From the NCBI GenBank assembly GCA_947488325.1, contig CANKYZ010000010.1:28221-92220 (forward strand): a DNA stretch of 64,000 nucleotides. Reading direction: 5' to 3'. Below the pieces are notes generated by a model. It was not told the DNA's origin, searched no databases, and worked only from the letters and a program-made list of their open reading frames with translations. Of this stretch, positions 35,452-44,650 are shown in pieces (the stretch's first letter is position 1; every line of letters starts with the position of its first letter). Made by a program: the position numbers and the translations under genes. Source of the DNA: an uncultured Erythrobacter sp. Lineage in GTDB: Bacteria > Pseudomonadota > Alphaproteobacteria > Sphingomonadales > Sphingomonadaceae.

Positions 35452-36333
35452 ATGACTGATTGGGATGATTATCGTTTGGCTCTAGCGCTCCATAGAGCGG
35501 GCACCCTCCGAGGGGCTGCGGATTCCCTCGGAACAACTCACACAACGATCGCCAGACGATTGGAGCATATGCACAAGCGGCGCGGCGTGACGATTTTCGA
35601 ACGGACCAGAGGCGGCTACGTCCCGACCGAATTTGGTCTGCAATTGTTAGACGTTGCCGACCGTATCGAAGAAATCGCTTTTTCCGATAGCCGAGCGCAG
35701 CACGCGATCCGGGCAGAGCTAGCAGGCAGGGTATGCCTTTCTGTATCAGAACCCTTCATGCAGTATCTACTTCTTGATGAACTGATGGAGTTCTCTCGGC
35801 TTTATCCAGCAATCAATCTGGTCATAAAAAGTTCGAGTGACTTTGCTGACCTGGATCGCTCCGAAGCCGATGTAGTGATTCGTAAGATGGACAATCCCGA
35901 GCCTCATTTGGTCGGACGACGCCTCTTTCCATATGCGCTCGGCTTTTACGGAGATGAACATTATCTCAAGATCACGAAACCTGCGGACCTTGAATGGATC
36001 GCCCCTTTCGAAGCAAATATTTGGTCAGACTGGCTCAAGGACTCTCCTTATCCCAACGCGAGGATTGCTGTTGAAATTGACGATATAGTAACGCGCTTCG
36101 AAGCGTTGAAAGCTGGGCACGGAATTGCACGCGCTGCGTGTTTCATGGCCGACACCACGCCAAATCTTGTGCGGCTACCGGGCACACGCCCAGTATTGCA
36201 AAGCACTATATGGATACTAACTCACCCGGATCTGAAGAACATTCCTCGGATTAAGACGCTTATGCGATTTCTTGCATCTGCGATTGAAAGAAAGCGGAGT
36301 CTCATTGTTGGGCAATTTGCCGACGATGCCTAA
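35452..36333 (+). CDS. LysR-family transcriptional regulator
   Basis: 293 residues starting MTDWDDYRLALALHRAG, with an N-terminal winged helix-turn-helix (about 5-62, LRGAADSLGTTHTTIARRL) and a LysR substrate-binding domain (about 90-290). In-frame codons upstream to 35215 overlap the divergent gene and are rejected. The divergent lipoprotein gene is the likely target. The inducer is unknown. Confidence 0.88.
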   Translation: MTDWDDYRLALALHRAGTLRGAADSLGTTHTTIARRLEHMHKRRGVTIFERTRGGYVPTEFGLQLLDVADRIEEIAFSDSRAQHAIRAELAGRVCLSVSEPFMQYLLLDELMEFSRLYPAINLVIKSSSDFADLDRSEADVVIRKMDNPEPHLVGRRLFPYALGFYGDEHYLKITKPADLEWIAPFEANIWSDWLKDSPYPNARIAVEIDDIVTRFEALKAGHGIARAACFMADTTPNLVRLPGTRPVLQSTIWILTHPDLKNIPRIKTLMRFLASAIERKRSLIVGQFADDA

Positions 36334-36459
36334 TTGCGATGAGATGACCGTGAAGCGCAACGCCTGCTTTCCACCACATTTTGTAACGTTCGCAAAGAAG
36401 GCTAGTCCCCAGATCAAACCGGAGACGATGCGAAGATCAGCAAAAACGCTTTGCCTCTG

Positions 36460-38571
36460 CTATTGGCCCTGCTTCACCACCTGCCGCCACGCATGCAACA
36501 ATGGCTCGGTGTAGCCAGATGGCTGCTCAACCCCCTTGAAAACCAATTCCCTCGCCGCTGAGAGTGCCGGGCCGTCCTCGTTGCCGATCAGCGGCACATA
36601 GCTCGGATCGCCCGCATTTTGTGCATCAACCTTGGCCGCCATGCGGGTGAGGCTGTCCATCACCTGATCCTCGCTCACCACGCCGTGAAGCAGCCAGTTG
36701 GCGATGTGCTGTGAGGATATGCGCAAGGTTGCGCGGTCTTCCATCAGGCCGACATCATTGATGTCTGGAACTTTGGAGCAACCGACGCCCGCATCGACCC
36801 ACCGCACCACATAACCCAGCAGGCCCTGTGCGTTGTTATCCAGCTCATCGCGCAGTTCATCTTCGGGCCAATTCGTATTGCTCGCCAAAGGAATGGTCAA
36901 CAACGCCTCCAGGCCAGCGGGTTCTGGCACGTCCTTCTGAATTTCAAACACATTCTCGGCATGATAATGCAGCGCATGGAGCGTCGCTGCGGTGGGGGAT
37001 GGCACCCAAGCGGTGTTGGCCCCTGCACGCAGATGGCCAATTTTCTCGACCATCATCTGCCCCATCAAATCAGGCGCAGCCCACATACCTTTGCCGATCT
37101 GCGCTTTGCCAGAAAGCCCGTGTTTGAGGCCAATCGCGACATTGCGCGCTTCGTAGGCTTTCAGCCAATCGCTGCCCTTCATCGCGCCTTTCCGCACCAT
37201 TGGTCCTGCACGCATAGAAGTGTGAATCTCGTCGCCGGTGCGGTCTAGGAAGCCGGTATTGATGAACACGATCCGGTCGCGAACCGCGTGGATACAGGCA
37301 GCCAGGTTCGCGCTGGTGCGGCGTTCCTCGTCCATCACGCCGACCTTGATCGTGTTGCGCGGGATCGCCAGCAAGTCTTCGACCGCATCGAACAAATCAT
37401 TGGTGAAGGCGCATTCTTCTGGGCCATGCATTTTGGGTTTTACGATATAGATGCTGCGCTGCCCGCTTGCGGGATGCGAGTTCCCATATTTTGCATGACC
37501 TTCGACATCGAATGTACTGATTGCGCTGGTGAATACTGTATCCATGATCCCTTCAGGAATCTCGCTGCCATCGGGCAGAAGGATCGCCGGATTAGTCATC
37601 AAATGGCCGACATTGCGCACAAACATCAGGCTGCGCCCCGGCAGTTTATGCCGGTTGCCAGAGCCATCCTTGTAGGTTTTGTCACCCGCCAACTCACGTG
37701 TCAGCGTACGCCCGCCTTTTTCAAAACTCTCTTGCAAATCACCACGGATAATACCTAGCCAATTGGTGTAAGCGACCAGCTTATCTTCAGCATCGACCGC
37801 CGCGACGGAATCTTCGCAATCGGCAATCGTGGTGAGCGCACTTTCGACGATAATGTCAGCGATCCCGGCCTTATCATCCGCGCCCACAGGGGTTGAGCGG
37901 TCGAACACAACCTCGATATGCAGACCGTTATTCTGGAAAAGCAGGCCTTTTTCCGTGAATCCCACCCATTGGCTTTCATCCTGCAATTGGCCGTCATTGG
38001 CGTCAGCCATATCGGCCCAGCTTTGATCGACCAGTGGCAGCGCCTGATCCAAGAATGCACGGCCACGCGCAATTACCGCATCGCCGCGTTTCTTGTCATA
38101 TCCGCCCGGCTTTGCAGGTGCAGCATCAAGCGCATCGGTGCCGTAAAATGCGTCATACAGACTGCCCCAACGCGCATTGGCAGCGTTGAGTAGGAAGCGT
38201 GCATTGAGGATCGGCACCACGAGCTGCGGCCCGGCCATCGTCGCTATCTCTGCATCGACATTTTCGGTATCGATCTGGAAATCGCCCGGTTCGGGAACGA
38301 GATATTCGATCTCACGCAGGAATGCCTGATAAGCAGCGAAGACATGCGGTTTGCCCGCCTGCGCTATGTGCCACGCATCGATCTGGGATTGCAGTTCTTC
38401 ACGCTTTGCCAACAGCGCGGCATTGCGCGGCGCATATTCGGCTAGCAGCGCGGCAAAGCCCTGCCAAAACGCAGCCGTATCCCGACCAAGCGGATCCAGC
38501 ACCTGCGTTTCGAGGAATGTCGCCAGCCGATCATCAATGGAAAGGCCCGCGCGCGTAAGCATATTGGTCAT
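36460..38571 (-). CDS. glcB: Malate synthase G
   Basis: 703 residues, close to E. coli GlcB (723). It condenses glyoxylate with acetyl-CoA to give malate in the glyoxylate bypass or glycolate use. Family motifs include KPKMHGPEECAFTNDLF, GVMDEERRTSANL, FINTGFLDRTGDEIHTSM and GKGMWAAPDLMG; the C-terminal domain follows with GVGCSKVPDINDVGLMEDRA (general base Asp expected here). GAGGA lies upstream of the ATG. It stands alone; no isocitrate lyase is in the window. Confidence 0.97.
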   Translation of the reverse strand: MTNMLTRAGLSIDDRLATFLETQVLDPLGRDTAAFWQGFAALLAEYAPRNAALLAKREELQSQIDAWHIAQAGKPHVFAAYQAFLREIEYLVPEPGDFQIDTENVDAEIATMAGPQLVVPILNARFLLNAANARWGSLYDAFYGTDALDAAPAKPGGYDKKRGDAVIARGRAFLDQALPLVDQSWADMADANDGQLQDESQWVGFTEKGLLFQNNGLHIEVVFDRSTPVGADDKAGIADIIVESALTTIADCEDSVAAVDAEDKLVAYTNWLGIIRGDLQESFEKGGRTLTRELAGDKTYKDGSGNRHKLPGRSLMFVRNVGHLMTNPAILLPDGSEIPEGIMDTVFTSAISTFDVEGHAKYGNSHPASGQRSIYIVKPKMHGPEECAFTNDLFDAVEDLLAIPRNTIKVGVMDEERRTSANLAACIHAVRDRIVFINTGFLDRTGDEIHTSMRAGPMVRKGAMKGSDWLKAYEARNVAIGLKHGLSGKAQIGKGMWAAPDLMGQMMVEKIGHLRAGANTAWVPSPTAATLHALHYHAENVFEIQKDVPEPAGLEALLTIPLASNTNWPEDELRDELDNNAQGLLGYVVRWVDAGVGCSKVPDINDVGLMEDRATLRISSQHIANWLLHGVVSEDQVMDSLTRMAAKVDAQNAGDPSYVPLIGNEDGPALSAARELVFKGVEQPSGYTEPLLHAWRQVVKQGQ

Positions 38572-38708
38572 TTGTATCCTCGCGTGTCGATATCAAACTG
38601 TGACCTGGGGAGGAGGACATGACGGGATATGGCCAACCATGCACATGAATGCAACGGTTGAGGACACGGCTTGGACAGAAGCAATTGCCCCGCTAGAGGT
38701 GGAAGACA

Positions 38709-39908
38709 ATGAAACCAGAACCTCCCTTTGCAATTGACGCTACGGCCATGCTGGATCAGGTCCAGACGTGGTGCGCCATCAACACCGGAACAGCCAATCT
38801 CGATGGCCTCGCGAAGCAGGCTGGAGCACTCGCGGATGCGCTTTCTGCACTGCCGGGAGAGATCGAAATGGTCGATCCTGCCCCCGTAACCGGAATTGCG
38901 GCGGATGGCCGTGAGTTTGAAAAGCAACACGGCCAGCATCTGGTCTTGCGTGTTCGGCCTACAGCCAATCGCCGTATCTTGCTGACGGGACATATGGACA
39001 CGGTGTTCCCGGCAGACCATCCGTTCCAGCACCAGAAATGGTTAGAGGACGGTGTGCTGAACGGCCCTGGCGTTGCCGATATGAAGGGCGGGATCGCAGT
39101 AATTTTGCATTCGCTGATGGCGTTTGAGGCCACTGCAGGTGCCAGCGCGCTCGGCTATGATGTGCTGATCAACTCTGATGAAGAAACCGGATCACTGGCC
39201 AGTTCTGGTCTGATCGCAGAAATGGCGCGCGGAAAACTGGCGGCACTTACCTATGAACCCGCTGCTCTGCCCGACGGCACACTGGCCCATACGCGCGGGG
39301 GTACTGGCAATTATTCGATCACGCTGACCGGTAAGTCCGCCCATGCTGGCCGCAACCCTCATGAAGGGCGCAATGCGATTGTTGCAGCCGCCGATCTAAT
39401 CTTACAGCTAAAGGCGATGGAACGCGAAGACATAACCATAAATCCGGCAAAGCTTGAAGGTGGCGGTCCGAACAATGTCGTGCCCGATCACGCTTTGCTA
39501 CGATTTAACATTCGCCCAAAATCCACTCAGGCGATGGAAAGCTTTGATCGTGATCTTAATGTGTTGCTGCGCATAATAGAGACAGAGCACGAAATATCTG
39601 CGCATCGCCATGGCGGTGTTACCCGTCCACCCAAACCTGTCGATGAAAAGGCGCAACGCCTGTTTGATCTTGTGCGCGAATGCGGCGCCGAATTGGGGCA
39701 GGTCATCAACTGGAAATCCACCGGCGGCGTCTGTGACGGCAACAATATCGCCGCCTGCGGAGTGCCCGTGGTCGATACGATGGGTGTACGCGGCGGATCG
39801 ATCCATTCCTCGGACGAATTTCTAATCACCGCCAGCTTGGCCGAACGTGCCGCGCTTTCTGCGCGAGTTATTCAACGCCTCGCTGATGGCGCCCTTGAAG
39901 GAGCCTAG
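38709..39908 (+). CDS. M20-family metallohydrolase (glutamate carboxypeptidase-like)
   Basis: 399 residues of the M20/ArgE/CPG2 type. Zinc ligands and catalytic residues are visible: His95 and Asp97 in TGHMDTVF, Asp124 in GPGVADMKGG, Glu158/159 in SDEETGS, and a C-terminal His in GSIHSSDEF. The dimerisation domain is in the middle (TLTGKSAHAGRNP). Members remove amino acids from N-acyl or peptide bonds. It sits 2 bp before astA, so a role in arginine catabolism, perhaps as a desuccinylase-like step, is plausible but unproven. GGAAG precedes the ATG. Confidence 0.85.
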   Translation: MKPEPPFAIDATAMLDQVQTWCAINTGTANLDGLAKQAGALADALSALPGEIEMVDPAPVTGIAADGREFEKQHGQHLVLRVRPTANRRILLTGHMDTVFPADHPFQHQKWLEDGVLNGPGVADMKGGIAVILHSLMAFEATAGASALGYDVLINSDEETGSLASSGLIAEMARGKLAALTYEPAALPDGTLAHTRGGTGNYSITLTGKSAHAGRNPHEGRNAIVAAADLILQLKAMEREDITINPAKLEGGGPNNVVPDHALLRFNIRPKSTQAMESFDRDLNVLLRIIETEHEISAHRHGGVTRPPKPVDEKAQRLFDLVRECGAELGQVINWKSTGGVCDGNNIAACGVPVVDTMGVRGGSIHSSDEFLITASLAERAALSARVIQRLADGALEGA

Positions 39909-39910
39909 AC

Positions 39911-40927
39911 TTGACCTTTCGCCTTCGCGCTGCCCGCACCGCTGATCTCGAACATCTGTATGAAATGGCAAAACTGACCGGCGGCGGCTTCACCAATCTG
40001 CCTGCTGATCGCAAAGCGCTTTCTGCAAAGCTGGAACGCGCGGCGGATGCCTTTTCCAACGCCGAAGACGCGCTGGTCGATGAACAATTCGTGCTGGTGC
40101 TGGAGAACCTTGAGACAAAGACCGTGCGCGGCACTTGCCAATTGATGACCAAAGTTGGGCAGCAATGGCCGTTCTATTCCTACCGCCTCAACACACAGAC
40201 CCAGTATAGTCAGCAATTGGACCGCACGGTGCGAGCTGAATTGTTGAGCCTTGTCACCGACCTAGAAGGGTCGAGCGAAGTTGGCGGGTTGTTTCTACAT
40301 CCCAATGAGCGTGCCGGAGGCTTAGGCCTGCTGCTCGCCCGCAGTCGCTATCTGTTTGTCGCGATGCACCGCAAACGCTTTGCCGGCCGTATTCTGGCGG
40401 AGCTGCGCGGGATCATTGACGAACGCGGTGGATCGCCATTTTGGGACGGTGTTGCAGGCCGCTTCTTTGGAATGGGATTTCAAGAAGCTGACTATTTTAA
40501 CGCGATCAACGGCAACCAATTCATCGCCGATCTGATGCCAAAGCACCCCGTCTATATTTCGATGTTGTCAGAGGATGCCCGCAGCGTCATCGGGGTGCCC
40601 CACCCAACGGGCCGCGCCGCGATGCGGATGCTCGAAAACGAAGGTTTTCGGTACGAAGGTTATGTCGACATATTCGATGGAGGGCCCAGCATGGTCGCCC
40701 ATACAGATGAGGTGACCAGCGTGAAAAACAGCCAAGAGGCGAAGGTTGTGAAGGTCGATCTCGCCGAAGGAGAACGCGCAATCCTAGCCACTGGCAAGCT
40801 GCAGACCTTCCGCGCCTGTTATGGCGCAAGGGCTTTAAACGACGATGGAGGAATTGCGATTGATGCGGTTGCAGCCGATGCACTGGATGTGAGCGAAGGC
40901 GATATGGTGTGGAGTGTGGCGCGCTAA
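39911..40927 (+). CDS. astA: Arginine N-succinyltransferase
   Basis: 338 residues; transfers succinyl from succinyl-CoA to the alpha-amino group of arginine, first step of the AST catabolic pathway. Family features include MAKLTGGGFTNLPADR, ETKTVRGTCQLM, VGGLFLHPNERAGGLGLLLA and FWDGVAGRFFGMGF. The start codon is TTG, with AAGGAG inside the end of the preceding gene at seven bases spacing, so it is tightly coupled to the M20 hydrolase. astB lies 1 kb downstream on the same strand. Confidence 0.95.
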   Translation: MTFRLRAARTADLEHLYEMAKLTGGGFTNLPADRKALSAKLERAADAFSNAEDALVDEQFVLVLENLETKTVRGTCQLMTKVGQQWPFYSYRLNTQTQYSQQLDRTVRAELLSLVTDLEGSSEVGGLFLHPNERAGGLGLLLARSRYLFVAMHRKRFAGRILAELRGIIDERGGSPFWDGVAGRFFGMGFQEADYFNAINGNQFIADLMPKHPVYISMLSEDARSVIGVPHPTGRAAMRMLENEGFRYEGYVDIFDGGPSMVAHTDEVTSVKNSQEAKVVKVDLAEGERAILATGKLQTFRACYGARALNDDGGIAIDAVAADALDVSEGDMVWSVAR

Positions 40928-40962
40928 GCCATCCTATCACAGAGCAGCGCGCTTAACTTTGC

Positions 40963-41835
40963 CTACGGTTTTTGCAACGCAATAACAGCAAAGCTGGTAG
41001 CGTATTCGCCCAGTACCGGGATCGCCATGAGAGTGTCTCCAAGAGCTTTTTTCAATCCGCCGCCGCCAAGGCCCGACTTGTCCAGCCGATCAATTTTTAG
41101 TCCTGCTTGTGAAACCAGATCGCCAAATGTCTCAATGTCCAACTCATTGACATAGGCCTGCTCCACAAAGCTTTCCCATTGTCTCCATTTGTTGGGCTTT
41201 TTCTGGCCATCTTTGTCGATATCCCAATGTCGCGGGACAAAGTCAGGATCGTCATAAATTTCTGCTGCGGAATGGAACATGGCTTTTTCGCCAAACACCA
41301 CATGCGCCCACGGCAACGGGATCAACGCCTCCATATGTGGTCCCCATGGACCCTTAAATGGAAACCACTCTAGCAACACTCTGCCGCCCGGTCGCAGGAC
41401 GCGCTCCCAATCCTTTAAAATTGCAGCAGGCTCCATCACATGCTCAAGACAATCAAAAGCTGTGATCAGATCGATACTAGCATCGTCCAAAGGCAATCCA
41501 TCGACGCTGCCTTCTATAAAGCGGATACGACCAGCATATTGAGGTTTTGAATTTAGCGTCGATTTGGCGCGTTCAAGCGCCTCAACATCAATATCAACAC
41601 CAGTTATCGACCGCGCCAACCCCTTGGAAGCAAACAGAAACGAAAGGTGACCGCCGCCACAGCCGAAATCCAGTACATCCTTGCCTGTCAGTTCGTCATC
41701 GGAAAAATGTCGCCAACTGCCGATCAAGGAATCGTTGCGCCAATCGGCATAGTGATCCGGCTCTGTCGTCCGTATATCAGGCACGGCCATGAACCTTTTG
41801 CTCAGTGCAGTGCAGAAAGAAGAGCGCAATCCCAT
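40963..41835 (-). CDS. Class I SAM-dependent methyltransferase (UbiG/Methyltransf_11-like)
   Basis: About 290 residues with motif I VLDFGCGGG (residues 54-62), GVDIDVEAL after beta-2, and ITAFDCLEHV as motif II. The C-terminal region (WFPFKGPWGPHM, ALIPLPWAHVVFG) suits a small-molecule or glycan-type methyltransferase. The start is uncertain: 41835 has GGGGC six bases upstream, 41790 (MAVPDIRTTE) is a more conservative choice, and a TTG at 41865 would crowd the divergent astB. The gene lies antisense inside the M20-astA-astB block, so its relation to arginine metabolism is unclear. Confidence 0.85.
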   Translation of the reverse strand: MGLRSSFCTALSKRFMAVPDIRTTEPDHYADWRNDSLIGSWRHFSDDELTGKDVLDFGCGGGHLSFLFASKGLARSITGVDIDVEALERAKSTLNSKPQYAGRIRFIEGSVDGLPLDDASIDLITAFDCLEHVMEPAAILKDWERVLRPGGRVLLEWFPFKGPWGPHMEALIPLPWAHVVFGEKAMFHSAAEIYDDPDFVPRHWDIDKDGQKKPNKWRQWESFVEQAYVNELDIETFGDLVSQAGLKIDRLDKSGLGGGGLKKALGDTLMAIPVLGEYATSFAVIALQKP

Positions 41836-41884
41836 GCTGCGCCCCATAGTGGACAGACTTTGCAATTGAGTTAAACACCCCCGA

Positions 41885-43135
41885 ATGACGCTTCAAGAAA
41901 TCAATTTCGACGGGATTGTTGGACCTAGTCACAATTACGCTGGGCTTAGCCTCGGCAATATTGCGAGCGCAAACCATAAGGGCAATCCATCCTATCCCCG
42001 CACCGCCGCGCTGCAAGGCTTGGCAAAGATGCGCGGCAATCTGGCGCGATTGGGCGTGCAGGGGTTCCTGCTTCCTTTGCCGCGTCCCAACAATTTGCTG
42101 TCGAATGAGCTCGCTTATGACGGAACTGAGGCACCTGCCCTGCGCGCTGCGCCATGGTCGGCATCATCGATGTGGACAGCCAATGCTGCGACAGTCAGCC
42201 CCGCGCCCGATACCGCAGATGGCAAATGCCATCTGACACCCGCAAATCTCGTCACCATGCTCCATCGCGCGCAGGAATGGCCCGATACGAAACGAATGCT
42301 CGACATAGCCTTTGGCGACACCGACCATTTCACCGTTCACGGCCCCGTTCCGCCGACCTTTGGCGATGAGGGCGCAGCCAACCATATGCGCCTATGCGAA
42401 GGGCATGGAACCGCCGGGGTCGAGGTCTTTGTCTATGGTAGAACAGGCGGCCAATTCCCTGCTCGCCAGCATGAGCAGGCCAGCCGGCTTGTCGCTCGCG
42501 CGCATGGCTTGGATCTAGCGCGTTGTGTGTTCATCGAACAAAATCCCGCCGCGATCGCAGCAGGCGCGTTTCACAATGATGTGGTGGCGGTCGCGAATGA
42601 GCGCGTGCTGTTCACCCATGCAGAAGCTTTTGCCGATCAGCAGGGCGCCTATGACGCGATCCGCATGGCATTCCCTGCCCTTGAAGTGGTCGAAGTACCA
42701 AGCGACGCAGTCAGCCTTGCCGAAGCAATTCGCACCTATCTCTTCAACGCTCAGCTGGTGACACGGCCAAATGGCGAAATGGCTCTGATCGTACCAGAGG
42801 AGTGCCGCGAAAGCGTGCCGGTCTGGGCATGGTGCAAGGCCATGCTCGCTTCAAATGGTCCGATCCGTGATGTGACTCCCGTCGATGTGCGTCAAAGCAT
42901 GGCCAATGGCGGCGGCCCCGCCTGCCTGCGGCTGCGCGTCGTATGCGATTTGAATACTGTCGATCGGCGTTTCCTGCTGAGCGAAGCAAAAGCCGATATT
43001 ATCGAATCCGTTATTGCAAAGACTTGGCCCGAACAAATCGACCCGAGTGACATTGGGAATGATGCTTTGGTCGCTCAGGTAACCGCTGCGCGTGCGGCTT
43101 TGCTCACCGCGCTTGAGCTTGAAATTCTGCACTAA
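41885..43135 (+). CDS. astB: N-succinylarginine dihydrolase
   Basis: 416 residues; hydrolyses N2-succinylarginine to succinylornithine, CO2 and ammonia. The N-terminus EINFDGIVGPSHNYAGLSLG is the family hallmark. Catalytic residues can be placed at His230 (GAFHNDVVAVAN) and Cys347 (GGGPACLRLRV). No ribosome binding site is evident before the ATG, so it may be leaderless or use a weak site. The rest of the pathway (astC, astD, astE) is not in the window. Confidence 0.96.
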   Translation: MTLQEINFDGIVGPSHNYAGLSLGNIASANHKGNPSYPRTAALQGLAKMRGNLARLGVQGFLLPLPRPNNLLSNELAYDGTEAPALRAAPWSASSMWTANAATVSPAPDTADGKCHLTPANLVTMLHRAQEWPDTKRMLDIAFGDTDHFTVHGPVPPTFGDEGAANHMRLCEGHGTAGVEVFVYGRTGGQFPARQHEQASRLVARAHGLDLARCVFIEQNPAAIAAGAFHNDVVAVANERVLFTHAEAFADQQGAYDAIRMAFPALEVVEVPSDAVSLAEAIRTYLFNAQLVTRPNGEMALIVPEECRESVPVWAWCKAMLASNGPIRDVTPVDVRQSMANGGGPACLRLRVVCDLNTVDRRFLLSEAKADIIESVIAKTWPEQIDPSDIGNDALVAQVTAARAALLTALELEILH

Positions 43136-43282
43136 TCCTCTGGCCGACCCAGAAAAGAACGTTAACGCATTTGCACTGTCGTCGGATGCGCTTACACTCC
43201 TTCCTACGTTAACCAGCGTGACCCGCACAATGCCTTTCTTGGCACGGGCCTTGCTAGTATAAATGTTAATAAAGGAGAGGTC

Positions 43283-43534
43283 ATGCTGCGCAAAATCGGA
43301 AGGCTGTTTGTAATCAAAAACAGGTTTGAAGCCTTCGTGATTATTTACGCGCTGGCTCTGGGCGCAACCGCGCGCGGCGCTGCCTACCTCACCGAATATC
43401 CCGGCTTTGGCGGAAAGCTGCTGTTTCTAGCGGCAACAGGCGCGGTCTTTCTGGCCGGCGCTGCGATCTTGGACTCGCTAAAGGCGAAGAAAGAAATCGA
43501 GGAATTACGGGCTTTGGTTGCTGAGCGCGAGTGA
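43283..43534 (+). CDS. Small two-helix membrane protein
   Basis: 83 residues with two hydrophobic helices (about 17-35 and 47-65) and a charged C-terminal coiled segment (LKAKKEIEELRALVAERE). The N-terminus is basic. AAAGGAGAGG is a strong ribosome binding site. No known domain; I have an impression of similar proteins in related genera but cannot name a family. It stands alone between astB and a convergent GNAT gene. Confidence 0.75.
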   Translation: MLRKIGRLFVIKNRFEAFVIIYALALGATARGAAYLTEYPGFGGKLLFLAATGAVFLAGAAILDSLKAKKEIEELRALVAERE

Positions 43535-43571
43535 AAGACAGGCCGGAGTTTCCCCCGGCCTGCCGTTTCAA

Positions 43572-44036
43572 TCAGAGCGCTTTTCGGAAGATGACTTTAT
43601 CATCTCCCGCCGCATAATAGTCGCGAATGCGTGCCTCTCGATCATAACCAAGCATGTCGTAAAACCCGCGAGTCCGTTCAAATTCCGGCATGCCTGATGT
43701 CTCGACCAGCAACACGCGAACTTTGTCGCGGGTCAGCTCATTTTCAACAAACCGCATCAACTGCGAACCGATGCCTTTGCCATGCTGATCAGGGCAGACA
43801 GCGATCAGCAGCAAGTTCCACGTCCCTTCAGTGAGTTGTTCGGGAACATAGTAAGCCACACCGTCGACGCCGGAATGATCGAACACAATCCAGCGATTGG
43901 CATCGAGATGTCCATCAAAATAGGGCTGTGTCATTTCGTCCAGCATTTCGGACGGAAACATCTCATTCGTATCTACCAGATAGGCGACACGGCTAAGGTC
44001 TTCGCGGCGCAGCGCGCGAATGGAATTATCGGTCAT
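43572..44036 (-). CDS. GNAT-family N-acetyltransferase
   Basis: 154 residues. The acetyl-CoA-binding motif A is visible as LLLIAVCPDQHGKGIGSQLM (about 76-95), with Q/RxxGxG/A as QHGKGIG. The substrate is unknown. The C-terminal YDREARIRDYYAAGDDKVIF is typical of small-molecule or peptide acetyltransferases. It lies downstream of the ssrA gene on the same strand. Confidence 0.88.
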   Translation of the reverse strand: MTDNSIRALRREDLSRVAYLVDTNEMFPSEMLDEMTQPYFDGHLDANRWIVFDHSGVDGVAYYVPEQLTEGTWNLLLIAVCPDQHGKGIGSQLMRFVENELTRDKVRVLLVETSGMPEFERTRGFYDMLGYDREARIRDYYAAGDDKVIFRKAL

Positions 44037-44169
44037 AAGTTTTACTCTCGATCAATTTTGAATATACCAAAGACCAGCACAAACAGCATCGTTTGGCCGG
44101 CTCAATTGGTTGCCAGCCGACCCATTTGGGATCAGCGTATGGCAGCAATCGTGTTCAAAAAATCTCCGA

Positions 44170-44612
44170 GTGTGGTGGGGGGGTCTGTTGCTAGGCCCCC
44201 GCGTTCTTGATTGAAGGCTGGAGGAGGACCGTCATGCGGTCTTAGAGCGAGGCTCTTATCCAATCTTATATGAGTGAGGGTTTCTGTTGCTAGCTACCCC
44301 CGGAGCCCCGGAATCCGTTCTGTTGCCCGGTCGGTCCAACCGCGCGTTAGCTTTATAATTTCAGACCGTTAGGCCTTAAAATTATGCAGCGATTGCGAGT
44401 GCTTCATTATCGTTTGCACTTATGAGAATGAGCCTATTACAGGTTACTCAGCCTGAGCAAAAACTACGCTTTTCAACCCACGTCGATCCTAGTTCGGCCC
44501 CATCAGAACACCCGCGAAAATCGGGCTTTATGGTGGAGCCGCCGGGTACTGCCCCCGGGTCCGTTGTGTCTATTGCACGTAGCAATTTATCGCCATAGTC
44601 GGTTGCCCAACG
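44170..44612 (-). ncRNA. ssrA: Circularly permuted two-piece tmRNA
   Basis: Rescues stalled ribosomes. On the minus strand the order is acceptor piece, intervening segment, coding piece, as in alphaproteobacteria. The acceptor piece ends at 44531 with CGGCTCC-ACCA after a T-arm-like stem CCGGG-GGCAGTA-CCCGG. The intervening segment is about 44530-44502. The coding piece begins at 44501 with GGGGCCG, which pairs fully (one G-T) with CGGCTCC, followed by the conserved GGATCGACG. The tag ORF (44417-44382) reads ANDNEALAIAA then TAA. A helix follows the stop, then three GC-rich hairpins or pseudoknots sharing a GCAACAGA loop (44326, 44290, 44191). Outer boundaries are estimated; a -10-like TATATAAG lies at 44623-44616. 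Confidence 0.9.
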
Positions 44613-44650
44613 CTGCTTATATAGCGCACGGAAGATTAATTGGAAGTGAG
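44613..44650 (-). promoter_or_regulatory. Likely ssrA promoter
   Basis: On the minus strand a TATATAAG box (44623-44616) lies about 10 bp before the inferred 5' end of the acceptor piece. A weak -35 candidate, CTTCCA, is 17 bp upstream of it. Only the -10 is convincing. Confidence 0.4.
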
